The position numbers were made by a program, and so were the translations under genes. 64,000 nt of DNA from Watersipora subatra (lineage: Eukaryota; Bryozoa; Gymnolaemata; Cheilostomatida; Watersiporidae), in NCBI RefSeq assembly GCF_963576615.1, contig NW_027045310.1, forward strand, positions 327,001-391,000. The letters run 5' to 3'. Below the pieces are notes generated by a model, which worked only from the letters and a program-made list of their open reading frames with translations, was not told the origin of the DNA and did not search any database. Of this stretch, positions 10,463 to 22,474 are shown in pieces. Within the stretch, counting starts at the first letter, position 1. Each line of letters opens with the position of its first letter.

Positions 10463-11233
10463 ATATATTTCATCAGTGCGTTGTATGTTTAGTAATTATT
10501 CATTGCTTTATTTATCCTTTTTAATGTTACAGCGGGCTTAGCTAACAATTCCCATTTATCGGCCCGTTCTCATAGATGGCTATACTCGAATTTACGTAAG
10601 CGCATGTAAATCAGTAAAGTTATCTTCTACAGTCATGCAGCAACATTTGATTTTGTTAATTCAGAATCTATAATCTTTCACCTTTATTTGACATCCACAA
10701 TGAGTTCATCTCCTATCGACTGGAAACATTTTCTCAATAATTCACTAGAAGCAGTTCATGTTATGTTTAAAACGCTACCCCTCTAACAACCTCTAAACCT
10801 CATCGTACGACTTGCATGCCCTTTCATATCTATCTTGTCTCTCATATAAAATATTATTATAAGCCAAGATAATCTTTTAACCTGTCGTTATTCACTAGAA
10901 GAAATGACACTTTTATTCCTATATCAATAATTTTATTATGGCTCAAATTCTTCTCATAGATTCAAGAAACAGTTAACATGTTATATATTCTTATAGAATG
11001 AACCCCTGCTGTTTTTTTCTTGAGTCCTTTTTCATTAGTTTTTATCAGTTTATATTACGACAAAACAAGTTACATTTACATATTGCGATAGCTCTTTGGT
11101 TTGAGCATCAAATTTGGTCATTGCTTTTGCAATCACAACGCAACTCGAAGAACTGGTTGTTATATTACTTGTAATGATGTCTCTGAACCATATTACAAAA
11201 TGTGCTCATTACACATACTACCTTACTTGTTAG
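10463..11233. other. Intron f-g, single-copy part
   Basis: AT-rich intron without recognisable features; nearly identical in U2 (21703-22474) and the inverted copy (50032-50807). Confidence 0.6.
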
Positions 11234-11471
11234 GATGAGACTAGTTTGACAAAAGCTTTGGATGTCTCCTCTGTTGATGAAAGCAAGTATCTGTTGGAGC
11301 ACCTTCTCTCACTCGCTCTCACTCAGGGCTTTGCTTGTACTCAGAAAGAATCTCAATTCAAGGAGTTGACTGCTCGCTACGATAAAATGCAGATGGATTC
11401 CAGGTTACGGGATCAGCTTTTAGACCAGGTTTTGCAGGATTCCGGGATAACTATACAGTCGCAACAAGAAT
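11234..11471 (+). CDS. KIF21: KIF21 cassette U1, exon g (end of coiled coil)
   Basis: Acceptor ACTTGTTAG, donor GAAT/GTAAGC, 238 bases, entering in phase 0 and leaving one base (T). It codes DETSLTKALDVSSVDESKYL, then LEHLLSLALTQGFACTQKES, QFKELTARYDKMQMDSRLRD and QLLDQVLQDSGITIQSQQE. The human counterpart reads [20 protein letters not shown] and [20 protein letters not shown], so this is the conserved stretch before the linker. The frame continues past the donor only as intron read-through. Confidence 0.9.
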
Positions 11472-11565
11472 GTAAGCCGGCCAAATATTCTAAACACTCT
11501 ACGTTTACTACCATAGTGTTAAGGATTATCAAAGAGAATGTGAAATGTCTTGCAGATGGTTGTAG

Positions 11566-11790
11566 TTATAAGCTGTGTTACCTTCTCTTGTGTTAAGGTC
11601 TACCTGTAGTTATAAGCTGTGGTACCTTCTCTTGTGTTAAGATCTACCTGTAGTTATAAGCTGTGTTACCTTCTCTTGTGTTAAAATCTACCTGTAGTTA
11701 TAAGCTGTGGTTCACCTTCTCTTGTGTTAAGATCTACCTGTAGTTATAAGCTGTGGTACCTTCTCTTGTGTTAAGATCTTCTCTTGTGTT
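11566..11790. repeat. 44-bp minisatellite after exon g, U1
   Basis: Five units containing CTACCTGTAGTTATAAGCTG and ACCTTCTCTTGTGTTAA. Six units in U2 (22800-23080) and about five inverted at 49475-49710. Confidence 0.9.
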
Positions 11791-11959
11791 AAGGTTAATG
11801 TGATTGTTTCTATTTGCATCAGTTTACTGGACATTTAATCTTTTTCGAAATTTTTTTAAAGCATTAGTGCAATAAAATGATTATTAAAATACATGACTAC
11901 GGACATTGCATTAATTCATGTTTGTGAATGCAAGTAAAATTTTATAGGGTGAGCTCCAG

Positions 11960-11996
11960 CAAATCTATCTATGACAGCTACAAGTTCACATACACA
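11960..11996 (+). CDS. KIF21: KIF21 cassette U1, possible 37-base microexon x
   Basis: Inferred only from phase. Exon g leaves one base while exon h needs two carried-over bases, so an exon of length 3n+1 is required between them. This 37-base segment between GAGCTCCAG and ACA/GTAAAT satisfies that and reads SNLSMTATSSHT in the correct frame. The acceptor has a poor pyrimidine tract. It is conserved in all copies (23247-23283, 49269-49305), but those copies are too young for that to be evidence. cDNA is needed. Confidence 0.3.
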
Positions 11997-12053
11997 GTAA
12001 ATAGTATTTATAGTAAATAGCTACTATCAGTTTTAGTAGCTTTTAGCTCTCTG

Positions 12054-12694
12054 TATGACAGGCCTTAACTCACTCTGTATGACAGGCCTTAACTCACTCT
12101 GTATGACAGGCCTTAACTCACTCTGTATGACCGGCCTTAACTTACTCTGTATGACAGGCTTTAACTTACTCTGTATGACAGGCTTTAACTTACTCTGTAT
12201 GACAGCCCTTAACTTGCTCCGTATGGCAGGCCTTAACTTACTCCGTATGACAGGCTTTAACTTACTCTGTATGACAGGCCTTAACTTACTCCGTATGAAA
12301 GGCCTTAACTTGCTCCGTATTACAAGCTTTAACTTACTCTGTATGACAGCCCTTAACTTACTCTGTATGACAGGCCTTAACTTGTTCCGTATGACAGGCT
12401 TTAACTTACTCTGTATGACAGGCCTTAACTTACTCCGTATGAAAGGCCTTAACTTGCTCCGTATTACAAGCTTTAACTTACTCTGTATGACAGCCCTTAA
12501 CTTACTCTGTATGACAGGCCTTAACTTACTCTGTATGACAGGCCTTAACTCACTCTGTATGACAGCCCTTAACTTGCTCCGTATGACAGGCTTTAACTTA
12601 CTCTGTATGACAGCCCTTAACTTACCCTGTATGACAGGCCTTAACTTACTCTGTATGACAGGCCTTAACTTGCTCCGTATGACCGGCCTTGACC
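12054..12694. repeat. 24-bp minisatellite in intron x-h, U1
   Basis: About 27 units of the same family as 1-372. One block of several units (near 12280-12350) appears duplicated at 12420-12490, showing recent internal expansion. Confidence 0.95.
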
Positions 12695-12712
12695 TACTTT
12701 TTCTGCCTGCAG

Positions 12713-12809
12713 AGATCTAGAACGGTATAGCTGTGGCACTAGTGGTGATAGTTCTGTGCAAACACTTCCTACTGAAATGGATAACAATTCCGTTTCTTCA
12801 ATACCTCAG
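12713..12809 (+). CDS. KIF21: KIF21 cassette U1, putative exon h
   Basis: Same 97-base exon as at 383, with QTLPT in place of QTFPT. Enters in phase 2 after exon x and ends in phase 0. Splicing to exon a of the next cassette would shift the frame and stop after about 21 codons; splicing to a phase-0 exon (c, d, e, f, g or j) would stay open. Confidence 0.5.
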
Positions 12810-13042
12810 GTAATACTGACCTTTATTGATTTATTGAACAGGCATTTATTATTAATTTCAATAACTCTGCACGCATTGTTCAATCATTGTTAAGTGTCAG
12901 TAAGATGCGAATGGATATTTGAATAAATTACAAAGACAATTTGAATCAATGTCGTTGTTTATTTGGCAAAACACAGTTTTGTTAACCTAATAATTATATT
13001 ACATGTTTTATATAGAATGCTTTTAAGTTGTTGTTTTGTTAA

Positions 13043-14412
13043 AGAATAGAGAAAGCATAATATTATTATGCTTTATTATTCATCTTGAGGTGTTGACTGA
13101 TGTTCTAAAAAAAGAATCAAGAAGATTGACCAACCAGAAGCTGAGATATGGCCAGCCAAACACAGGTCTACCAAAAAAACAAGTGTTTTGGTAATCATCA
13201 ATATATGACGTATGAAATCGACTTGTGTGCCATTGGTCAATTAAGCCAACTAATGCGCTCTCCCATAACAATCACGGCGTTTTAATTGGTTTAATCCCTG
13301 GAAGTATAGAACAATCAAATTGGGCCTAACAATCATCGCTCCTAGAACTCCGAACCAGTCCCTCTGACGTGTAGATTAGTTTTAGCATAAAATAACTACA
13401 CGCATCTATTATTTCGCAACATTTCGCTATCTTGCTAGTTCAGCTCAGTTTTGTTGTTCTCCTACTTAGCTTCCCTATTCAGATTCATCTTTAGCGTTGT
13501 TCAGATTTTTTAACTATAGCTAATAAATAGAATCAATTAAATCAATCATCAATCTCGGTTATCATTTGGAATTTTCTACAAATTATATTAGTTACATCAT
13601 TTATTCTATACGCAGTTATATTATTATTTTGTATAATATGCATTATGAATATTATATAAATCATAAAAAATAATCATAGATAAGATAATAGATCAATAGA
13701 AAAATCAAAGCAAAAGTTATCGTTTTCTTTTCTTATAGCAAGAGCAGCACGGTCAAGTTAGTCTTTTTAAGATTATGGCTGTAGTGAACTTCCAGTCTGT
13801 TAATAGTGACGATAATCATGAAAATAAACTGAATGCTGCAGTAGATACACAGTAGAAAAATGATGAAGGGAACAAAAAGTCCCATTCCTATTTCTTATTC
13901 TAAACAAACTGCAATCGCGGATATCGCATATAGACTATACACGCGCCGTTCGTTGAACAGATGATCTTCGGAGCATATCCGTGGAGATCGAGTTAAAATT
14001 TGAAGCACAATAGTCAAAATCTGCTCTTCTGCTTTAAAAAATCATGGCGAGGGGTTGTGGGCAAATGCCTTTACCATACAATGTTTGGATGATTTTCCTG
14101 AGAAACCAGAGCTAGTATGTAAATTATTTACTATCGCGAGAAGCGTTTCACATCTCGTAGCCAAAACAATCATTATAAGTAACGACGGTAAGGGTGCGCA
14201 ACTCCGGCACATGACCATTAAGTCGATTTTAAACGTCACAGTTTTTGGGATTTTCGAAGGGTTTTCCTCTGATTCTTTATTAGGTAGACCTGTGTTTGGC
14301 TGTCTATATCTCAGCTTCAAGGGGGTCAATCTCCTTGATTCTTTTTTTAGAACATCAGTCAACACCTCAAGATAACTAATAAAGCATAATAATATTATGC
14401 TTTCTCTATTCT
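13043..14412. mobile_element. TTAA-flanked non-autonomous DNA transposon, copy 3 (site A of U1)
   Basis: A 1,370-base element at exactly the position of the 713-2082 copy, flanked by TTAA at 13039-13042 and 14413-14416. It is nearly identical to that copy, including length, so it was duplicated together with the cassette rather than inserted twice. The matching sites downstream of U2 and in the inverted array are empty. Confidence 0.9.
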
Positions 14413-14416
14413 TTAA

Positions 14417-15310
14417 GGCAGAAAAAAACTAGCTGGATTCTGTAAAGTCTGACCTTTTTTAACCAATCAATTTATTCTCTCTCAAAACCAACAGTAAAAT
14501 TTACACAACAAAATTTCCTTAAAAACGCTAATAATAACAACTAATGATAATAAAAAATCTAACAAGAATGTCATGGCCTTCGCCTGGTAAAGGCTAATTC
14601 GCACTCGTCCATTTATTTGTCAATGTGACGTGTTATTTTGTGTGTCTAGCCACAACAGCCTCAACTCTTACACATTTTGACACATTTTTTAAATGTAAGT
14701 CAGTGGCTGTCATTTGTTGCTTTTCTTCTTAACGCCGCAAAAAACGTAGCGTTCATGTATCTTTTGTAATTAACTTGAAACTTTCAGAGCTACAAACTAT
14801 TTGATACATTTTACATGATTAACTTATGTTTTAGCTCTGTCACAACTGCTAGTTACATTTTTCTTCGTCAAATAGTATTTGAACATTGTGCTTTACCAAC
14901 TTATGTAAACTTTGTTGAACGCAAATAATATTGAAAGTTAGCCTATCTATAAATTATTTATCTGTAATTTTTAAAAAAGAATTGAATTCTATGTTAGAGT
15001 ATTAAATGAGGTGTCTCTAGACTATTGTTCACTTGGGGGCAAAATCTGAGTTTTTCAGAAGTATTAAAGACCACCAACTAAGGTGAAATCTAAAGTTTGT
15101 TAACAGTAATGGTATACAACTTGTTAAGTGAGTTATTGCCATAATAAGTCTATGCCATAATAAGCTAAGGCGGGTAAGGTATATCATGTAACAATTAATT
15201 CGATAATGTTTTGCTAGACTAACACAAGGAAGAGCAGCTCGCTAGAAGCAGTAAGCGTAGTGTGCAAGTCTAGATTACTTTCATTGATCGCTTACTAGCA
15301 TCATATTTTG
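14417..15310. other. Intron between h (U1) and a (U2), empty site B
   Basis: AT-rich intron. Site B (TTAA at 14819-14822) lacks the element present at 2493-3855 in the preceding cassette. No coding signal seen. Confidence 0.65.
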
Positions 15311-15722
15311 ACATATATAACAGCTGCTATATCATATATAACAGCTACTATAACATATATAACAGCTGCTATAACATATATAACAACTGCTATAACATAT
15401 ATAACAACTGCTATAACATATATAACAACTGCTATAACATATATGACAGCTGCTTTCAGTTAATTTCTTTTGCCGCCTTGATCAGTTGATCACCCTTGGT
15501 TGATGCAACCGTTTAAAGGTCAAGGCCAAGATTACCCATATAGATACTATTCTACCCAGTATCTATACTAGGTAGAATAGCACCCATATAGATACCGGTA
15601 CAATTCTACCCATATACGTATAGATACCGGTACTATTCTACTCATATACGTATATACACTGGTAACTATTCTACCCATATACGTATATACACTGGTGCTA
15701 TTCTACCCATATGAATACTGGT
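15311..15722. repeat. 21-bp and 30-bp minisatellites upstream of U2 exon a
   Basis: Two adjacent arrays equivalent to 4346-4492 and 4566-4752: CATATATAACAACTGCTATA units to 15456, then TACCCATATACGTATA-type units from 15533. Confidence 0.85.
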
Positions 15723-15802
15723 CGAAAGCATTGCTAAAACCTTCATATGCTCATCAGGACTTGATATAATCAGCTGGTTTTTATCATTTCTAATTCTTGT
15801 AG

Positions 15803-15983
15803 AGTCTGACCATCTTCAAGAAGACCTGGCAGAGCTGTCAGGAGAGATTTCACTTAAACAAAGAATGATTGAAGAACTCGAAAGGAGCCAGCGACAACTG
15901 CAAACAATTCGTCAGCATTACGAGGATAAAATGCGCAACTTGCAGGACCAAATAATGGACTGAATGAGATGAAGAAGATAAAG
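15803..15983 (+). pseudogene. KIF21: KIF21 cassette U2, fused and broken exon a/b
   Basis: The first 156 bases of exon a (through DQIM) are joined to the last 25 bases of exon b at 15958/15959. Relative to U1 (4996-5493) exactly 498 bases are missing: the end of a, the whole a-b intron and most of b. The sequence CTGAA at the junction resembles sequence at both original ends, suggesting a deletion through short homology. In the exon a frame the fusion reads ATG GAC TGA, an immediate stop, although the b donor (AAG/GTAGGC) is kept. The inverted array has intact a and b, so the loss is specific to this copy. Confidence 0.88.
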
Positions 15984-16009
15984 GTAGGCTTGCTGACCGA
16001 TACAAAAGC

Positions 16010-18293
16010 TGTGTTAGTTAATCCTACAAAGAGAGAAATCACCGCTATATTTATACCTGTGTTAGTTAATCCTACACAAAGAGATATCACCACTATATTT
16101 ATATGTGTTAGTTAATCCTACACACAAAGATATCACCACTATATTTATATCTGTGTTAGTTAATCCTACACACAGATATCACCACTATATTTATATGTGT
16201 TAGTTAATCCTACACAGAGAGATATCACCACTATATTTATATGTGCTAGTTAATCCTACACAGAGATATCACCACTATATTTATATGTGTTAGTTAATCC
16301 TACACAGAGATATCACCACTATATTTATATGTGTTAGTTAATCCTACACAGAGAGATATCACCACTATATTTATATGTGCTAGTTAATCCTACACAGAGA
16401 TATCACCACTATATTTATATGTGTTAGTTAATCCTACACAGAGAGATATCACCACTATATTTTTATGTGCTAGTTAATCCTACACAGAGATATCACCACT
16501 ATATTTATATGTGCTAGTTAATCCTACACACAGATATCACCACTATATTTATATGTGTTAGTTAATCCTACACACAGAGATATCACTACTATATTTATAT
16601 GTGCTAGTTAATCCTACACAGAGATATCACCACTATATTTATATGTATTAGTTAATCCTACACAGAGAGATATCACCACTATATTTATATGTGCTAGTTA
16701 ATCCTACACAGAGATATCACCACTATATTTATATAAGTGCTAGTTAATCCTACACAGAGATATCACCACTATATTTATATGTGCTAGTTAATCCTACACA
16801 AAGAGATATCACCACTATATTTATTTATGTATTACTTAATCCTACACAGAGAGACATCACTACTATATTTATATCTGTGTTAGTTAATCCTACACACAGA
16901 TATCACCATTATATTTATATGTGTTAGTTAATCCTACACAGAGAGATATCACCACTATATTTATATGTGCTAGTTAATCCTACACAGAGATATCACCACT
17001 ATATTTATATGTGTTAGTTAATCCTACACAGAGATATCACCACTATATTTATATGTGTTAGTTAATCCTACACAGAGAGATATCACCACTATATTTATAT
17101 GTGCTAGTTAATCCTACACAGAGATATCACCACTATATTTATATGTGTTAGTTAATCCTACACAGAGAGATATCACCACTATATTTTTATGTGCTAGTTA
17201 ATCCTACACAGAGATATCACCACTATATTTATATGTGTTAGTTAATCCTACACAGAGAGACATCACCACTATATTTATATATGTGCTAGTAAATCCTACA
17301 CACAGAGATATCACCACTATATTTATATCTGTGTTAGTTAATCCTACACACAGATATCACTACTATATTTATATGTGTTGGTTAATCCTACACAGAGATA
17401 TCACCACTATATTTATATGTGCTAGTTAATCCTACACAGAGATATCACCACTATATTTATATGTGCTAGGAAATCCTATACAGAGAGACATCACCACTAT
17501 ATTTATATGTGTTAGTTAATCCTACACAAAGAGATATCACCACTATATTTATATGTGTTAGTTAATCCTACACACAGAGATATCACCACTATATTTATAT
17601 GTGTTAGTTAATCCTACACAGAGAGATATCACCACTATATTTTTATGTGCTAGTTAATCCTACACAGAGATATCACCACTATATTTATATGTGCTAGTTA
17701 ATCCTACACAGAGATATCACCACTATATTTATATGTGCTAGTTAATCCTACACAGAGATATCACCACTATATTTATATGTGTTAGTTAATCCTACACAAA
17801 GAGATATCACCACTATATTTATATGTGTTAGTTAATCCTACACACAGAGATATCACCACTATATTTATATCTGTGTTAGTTAATCCTACACACAGATATC
17901 ACCACTATATTTATATGTGTTAGTTAATCTTACACAGAGAGATATCACCACTATATTTATATGTGTTAGTTAATCCTACACAGAGAGATATCACCACTAT
18001 ATTTATATGTGCTAGTTAATCCTACACAGAGATATCACCACTATATTTATATGTATTAGTTAATCCTACACAGAGAGATATCACCACTATATTTATATGT
18101 GCTAGTTAATCCTACACAGAGAGATATCACCACTATATTTATATGTGTTAGTCAATCCTACACAGAGATATCACCACTATATTTATATGTGCTAGTTAAT
18201 CCTACACAAAGAGATATCACCACTATATTTATTTATGTCTTACTTAATCCTACACAGAGAGACATCACTACTATATTTATATCTGTGTTAGTC
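16010..18293. repeat. 37-41-bp minisatellite in intron b-c, U2 (expanded)
   Basis: About 58 units of the family at 5545-6876; the largest copy in the window. Blocks of many units recur within it, for example the series starting near 16160 is echoed near 16880, indicating multi-unit duplication. Confidence 0.95.
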
Positions 18294-18429
18294 AGGGAAA
18301 AGTTTGAATGGGAAATAATTGTTTGGCGTATGAGTTTTTTGGGATCTTCGTAATGTGTTGTGTTGACTATTGCACCACCACATGATCTTGGTTTTGGAGA
18401 TCTCGACAACTATGGTGATGCTATTGCAG

Positions 18430-18591
18430 GTGCGACTGATGGCACAAATGAAGACGGAATCAGAGAAGAATAAGATTAGTGACCAACGAAAGAATAAGGA
18501 GCTGCTACAGCTGAAAAAAGAGAAGCGGCAACGAGACAATCAGGTGCACATGTTGGAGTTGCAAAACAGACAGAAAAATGCCATACTCAAG
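18430..18591 (+). CDS. KIF21: KIF21 cassette U2, exon c
   Basis: Open 162-base copy of exon c with intact splice sites. Differences from U1 include RQRDNQVHML (U1 RRRDNQVRML) and RQKNAILK (U1 RQKDAILK). It lies in a cassette that carries a stop in a/b and in e, so it is probably not translated in the order of the array. Confidence 0.65.
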
Positions 18592-18808
18592 GTTGGTCTT
18601 TAACAACACTCAAATGTTGGTCTCTAAGTTTTCAAAGAGTGCCTTCATTAATTACAGGACGAATATAACAGTCTACTGATGTTTTAATTAATTCTGTCGT
18701 AAAAAGTAGGTGGCTTGGGATAGCCATCGACATTTCATGTATCTTTGACATATAAATCATTTTTATTTGATCCTAGCCTTTGCATAAGTCAGCGTATTGT
18801 GTTGCCAG

Positions 18809-18979
18809 CGCAAGCACGAAGAGGTCAGTCAGTTGAGGAAAAGACAAAAAGACTCGTCCGCCTCTTCCAGGGTGATGGCCAAAAATAGGGCAAACCTCTC
18901 CCATGAAAATTCATCTGGCAAGACTTCATCATCTTCTGCTTCTAGGCACAAGTCAGCAGCTCTTCTCTTCTCTCCCAAG
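18809..18979 (+). CDS. KIF21: KIF21 cassette U2, exon d
   Basis: Open 171-base copy of exon d, phase 0-0, splice sites intact. RQKDSS here versus RQRDSS in U1. The inverted copy at 44072 shares the K, the one at 53692 shares the R. Confidence 0.65.
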
Positions 18980-19242
18980 GTAACTGTTTGCATCGTCTTT
19001 TTTAACCTTTTTGTCCCAATCAATCTGCCAAATTTGCTTCAAAATTATTTTCATTTCTGGACAGTATTCTGGTAGCGAATGTTAGTTACTGAAGAACAAC
19101 TTATAGCTGGGCCATAGCACTAACTGGGTCGTAACTTATAGCTGAGATAAAACTAGACAATGTTAAATGAGCAATTGCAGAGTAGATAACTGCTTGTTGC
19201 TCAGACGGCGATTTACTATTTGCCTTTTGTTGATACGTCTAG

Positions 19243-19367
19243 CACATGTTATCTCATGTTATCTCATGTTATCTCATGTCACCTCATGTTATCTCACGGC
19301 ACCTCATGTTATCTCATGTCACCTCATGTTATCTCATGGCACCTCATGTTATCTCATGTCACCTCTT
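19243..19367. repeat. 10-bp minisatellite, U2
   Basis: ATGTTATCTC/ATGTCACCTC decamers equivalent to 7827-7950. Confidence 0.85.
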
Positions 19368-19584
19368 ATATCAAAGTTTCTCACAGCCTGTTGTTATAAT
19401 CTCAACTTACTAGTGACTTTTTCTACTGATTACAGCTAAACCTAAAGTAATATAAAATAATCTGCCACTTAATTTGGAAGAGTATTTTTTTTGTGTATGG
19501 CATGTTTCTTATATATACACATATTATGTTGTCTTGTCCTCTGTGCTAATGGACACTACGTTTTACTCGATTACTCTAACTCAG

Positions 19585-19761
19585 GTGGCGAAAAGCAAGT
19601 AGGACAAGCTTGAGCGGTACATTACATCCGTTGTTGTGCGGAAACAGACAATTGCCAACATGGAAGCTGAGATGGATCTTCACATTAACAAGCGAGAACA
19701 GCTCAGCAAGAAGATAGATGCGTACAGTAAAAGGCTGGACACTGCCATTAGGAGAAATGAG
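19585..19761 (+). pseudogene. KIF21: KIF21 cassette U2, exon e with nonsense codon
   Basis: Copy of exon e with intact acceptor and donor, but codon 6 is TAG (19600-19602) where U1 and the inverted copy at 52910 have TGG (Trp). The remaining frame is open and otherwise identical in sense. The exon is symmetric (177 bases), so skipping it would keep the frame. The inverted exon at 43290-43466 has the same TAG, linking those two copies. Confidence 0.9.
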
Positions 19762-19963
19762 GTCGGACACATGTATAGTCATTACTCTTAGGCTCTTAAA
19801 ATGGGCAAATTTCTTAGCTGACATATGGCATAAACATCTGCTGCGACTACACAGATCGAGACTACTGAATAACTAGTTATGTTTTACAAGTATCAACCTA
19901 GGTCAAGTAAAGATCAAAACATCTATTGGATGTTGTCATTACCCTTATTGGAACATGATTGTA

Positions 19964-19967
<4 letters not shown>

Positions 19968-20052
<85 letters not shown>
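19968..20052. repeat. (TA)n microsatellite, U2
   Basis: About 42 perfect TA dinucleotides; the orthologous U1 tract has about 13. Confidence 0.98.
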
Positions 20053-20055
<3 letters not shown>

Positions 20056-20730
20056 GATATGGGTAAACCATAGTTTATCATTGCACTAATGTTTGTACAG
20101 CTATTTACACTTGTGTTTTCTTAAAAAAAGATCTATCAACTTATAATCTAAATTCGTCCAACTACAACTTGAACTCAGGCTGATGAATTGTATCAAACTG
20201 CAAGTAAAACTTAGGTCTTTAAAATATTTAATCTAACATATCCTGAAATTTTATGCAAGCAGCTCCAATTTACACCAGTGTTCATCACATATCTTTTACA
20301 GCAAGTAACAGCCTTTTTCATATATAAATACTTGTTGGTCATCGTTGTCACTAGTTCAAAGCAACTTTTAAAAAAAATCGGTTTACTGTGAAAATGAACA
20401 AATTGGTGTCATGATTATGTTAATCAGGGATCAACACTTTTAACCAATCACAAATACATCAGTTTCTTCTATTACTACACAGCCATCAGGGGTGTGTGGT
20501 GTCTTTGCAAATAATAATTTTGCCAGCGTAAATAGCCAATGCCTTATTCCTTGTGTTTCTCTAATGTTTTATGTTCTGTTGAACAGAAAACTCTCTACAG
20601 ACTCTTATTTGATAATTGCTGGCATAATCATTACATTGCATAGAGTAATCAGTAATGTCACGGTTACAATATATTGCGCTGAAATTTTGTTGATAATATG
20701 TTCAACTCATCTTCATAGCTGCTAAAGTCT

Positions 20731-21080
20731 GGTTTCCATATCGATTGCGAGACTCCGGCGGTAACTTGCGCAGCAAAACGCTTGCGACGTTAGGATCGGC
20801 AGCTTCTGTTCACATCTAAAGCTGCATTGCTAAACATAATCGCAGCTTCACATAAAATGTTCGCTCGCCACGCCATTTTGATAATGGTGACCTTTACCTG
20901 TACAGTGCATTTCAGGAAGGTTTTGCTTGCGGCTATTTGCGAAATTTGAACAACGCTAAACTCTTGTGTTAACTGCCGGCAACTACCGGTGGTACTCGGC
21001 GGTACCCGGCGTGTAGGCTCACATTTCACCGCCATAGCCTGCGGTGCTGTTGCCGGTGCTTTGCGGCATATATGAGAACC
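20731..21080. mobile_element. 350-bp MITE-like element, U2
   Basis: Same length and termini as 9259-9608, with a few substitutions. It was duplicated with the cassette. Confidence 0.6.
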
Positions 21081-21121
21081 ACGCTTAAGGTAGTTGTTGT
21101 GTAACTCCTATTCATTTGCAG

Positions 21122-21241
21122 ACGACTGTCGCCATGGACCTAGAAGATCAGCTGGAGACGATGAGCACCAATATGACATACATTCAGAGTAACGTGTCTG
21201 AGTGCCAAAACAATATCATGCAGATGGAAGAGGAGGCGAAG
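21122..21241 (+). CDS. KIF21: KIF21 cassette U2, exon f
   Basis: Open 120-base copy of exon f, phase 0-0; reads TTVAMDLEDQLETMSTNMTY (U1 has N for D). Splice sites intact. Confidence 0.65.
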
Positions 21242-21299
21242 GTTTGTTCATTTGCTTTTGCTATGCGTCTGCTTAGGCTTGTAGTGGCTACTGCTAGCA

Positions 21300-21702
21300 T
21301 TCACTAACTTTGCATTGTTTCCTGTCTAAGCATTTACTAACCTCGCATTGCTTCCTGTCTAAGCATTTACTAACCTCGCATTGCTTCCTGTCTAAGCATT
21401 TACTAACCTCGCATTACTTCTTGTCTAAGCATTTACTAACCTCGCATTGCTTCCTGTCTAAGCATTTACTAACCTCGCATTGCTTCCTGTCTAAGCATTT
21501 ACTAACCTCGCATTGCTTCCTGTCTAAGCATTTACTAACCTTGCATTGCTTCCTGTCTAAGCATTTACTAATCTCGCATTGGTTTCTGTCTAAGCATTTA
21601 CTAACCTCGCATTGCTTCCTGTCTAAGCATTTACTAATTTCACATTGCTTCCTGTCTAAGCATTTAGTAATCTCGCATTGCTTCCAGTCTAAGCACTTAC
21701 CT
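21300..21702. repeat. 33-bp minisatellite, U2
   Basis: About 12 units of the family at 9830-10462, shorter than in U1 (about 19 units). Confidence 0.95.
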
Positions 21703-22474
21703 AATATATTTCATCAGTGTGTTGTATGTTTAGTAATTATTCATTGCTTTATTTATCCTTTTTAATGTTACAGCGGGCTTAGCTAACAATTCCCATTTAT
21801 CGGCCCGTTCCCATAGATGGCTATACTCGAATTTACGTAAGCGCATGTAAATCAGTAAAGTTATCTTCTACAGTCATGCAGCAACATTTGATTTTGTTAA
21901 TTCAGAATCTATAATCTTTCACCTTTATTTGACATCCACAATGAGTTCATCTCCTATCGACTGGAAACATTTTCTCAATAATTCACTAGAAGCAGTTCAT
22001 GTTATGTTTAAAACGCTACCCCTCTAACAACCTCTAAACCTCATCGTACGACTTGCATGCCCTTTCATATCTATCTTGTCTCTCATATAAAATATTATTA
22101 TGAGCCAAGATAATCTTTTAACCTGTCGTTATTCACTAGAAGAAATGACACTTTTATTCCTATATCAATAATTTTATTATGGCTCAAATTCTTCTCATAA
22201 ATTCAAGAAACAGTTAACATGTTATATATTCTTATAGAATGAACCCCTGCTGTTTTTTTCTTGAGTCCTTTTTCATTAGTTTTTATCAGTTTATATTACG
22301 ACAAAACAAGTTACATTTACATATTGCGATAGCTCTTTGGTTTGAGCATCAAATTTGGTCATTGCTTTTGCAATCGCAACGCAACTCGAAGAACTGGTTG
22401 TTATATTGCTTGTAATGATGTCTCTGAACCATATTACAAAATGTGCTCATTACACATACTACCTTACTTGTTAG

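Noticed and set aside
9838..10524. 228-codon open frame (repeating HCFLSKHLLTS)
   Set aside because: Artefact of the 33-bp minisatellite in intron f-g; its length varies with repeat number in each copy.
12055..12720. 221-codon open frame (repeating MTGLNLLCM)
   Set aside because: Produced by the 24-bp minisatellite, whose period is a multiple of three; the same happens at 13-390, 23342-23671 and 48641-49210.
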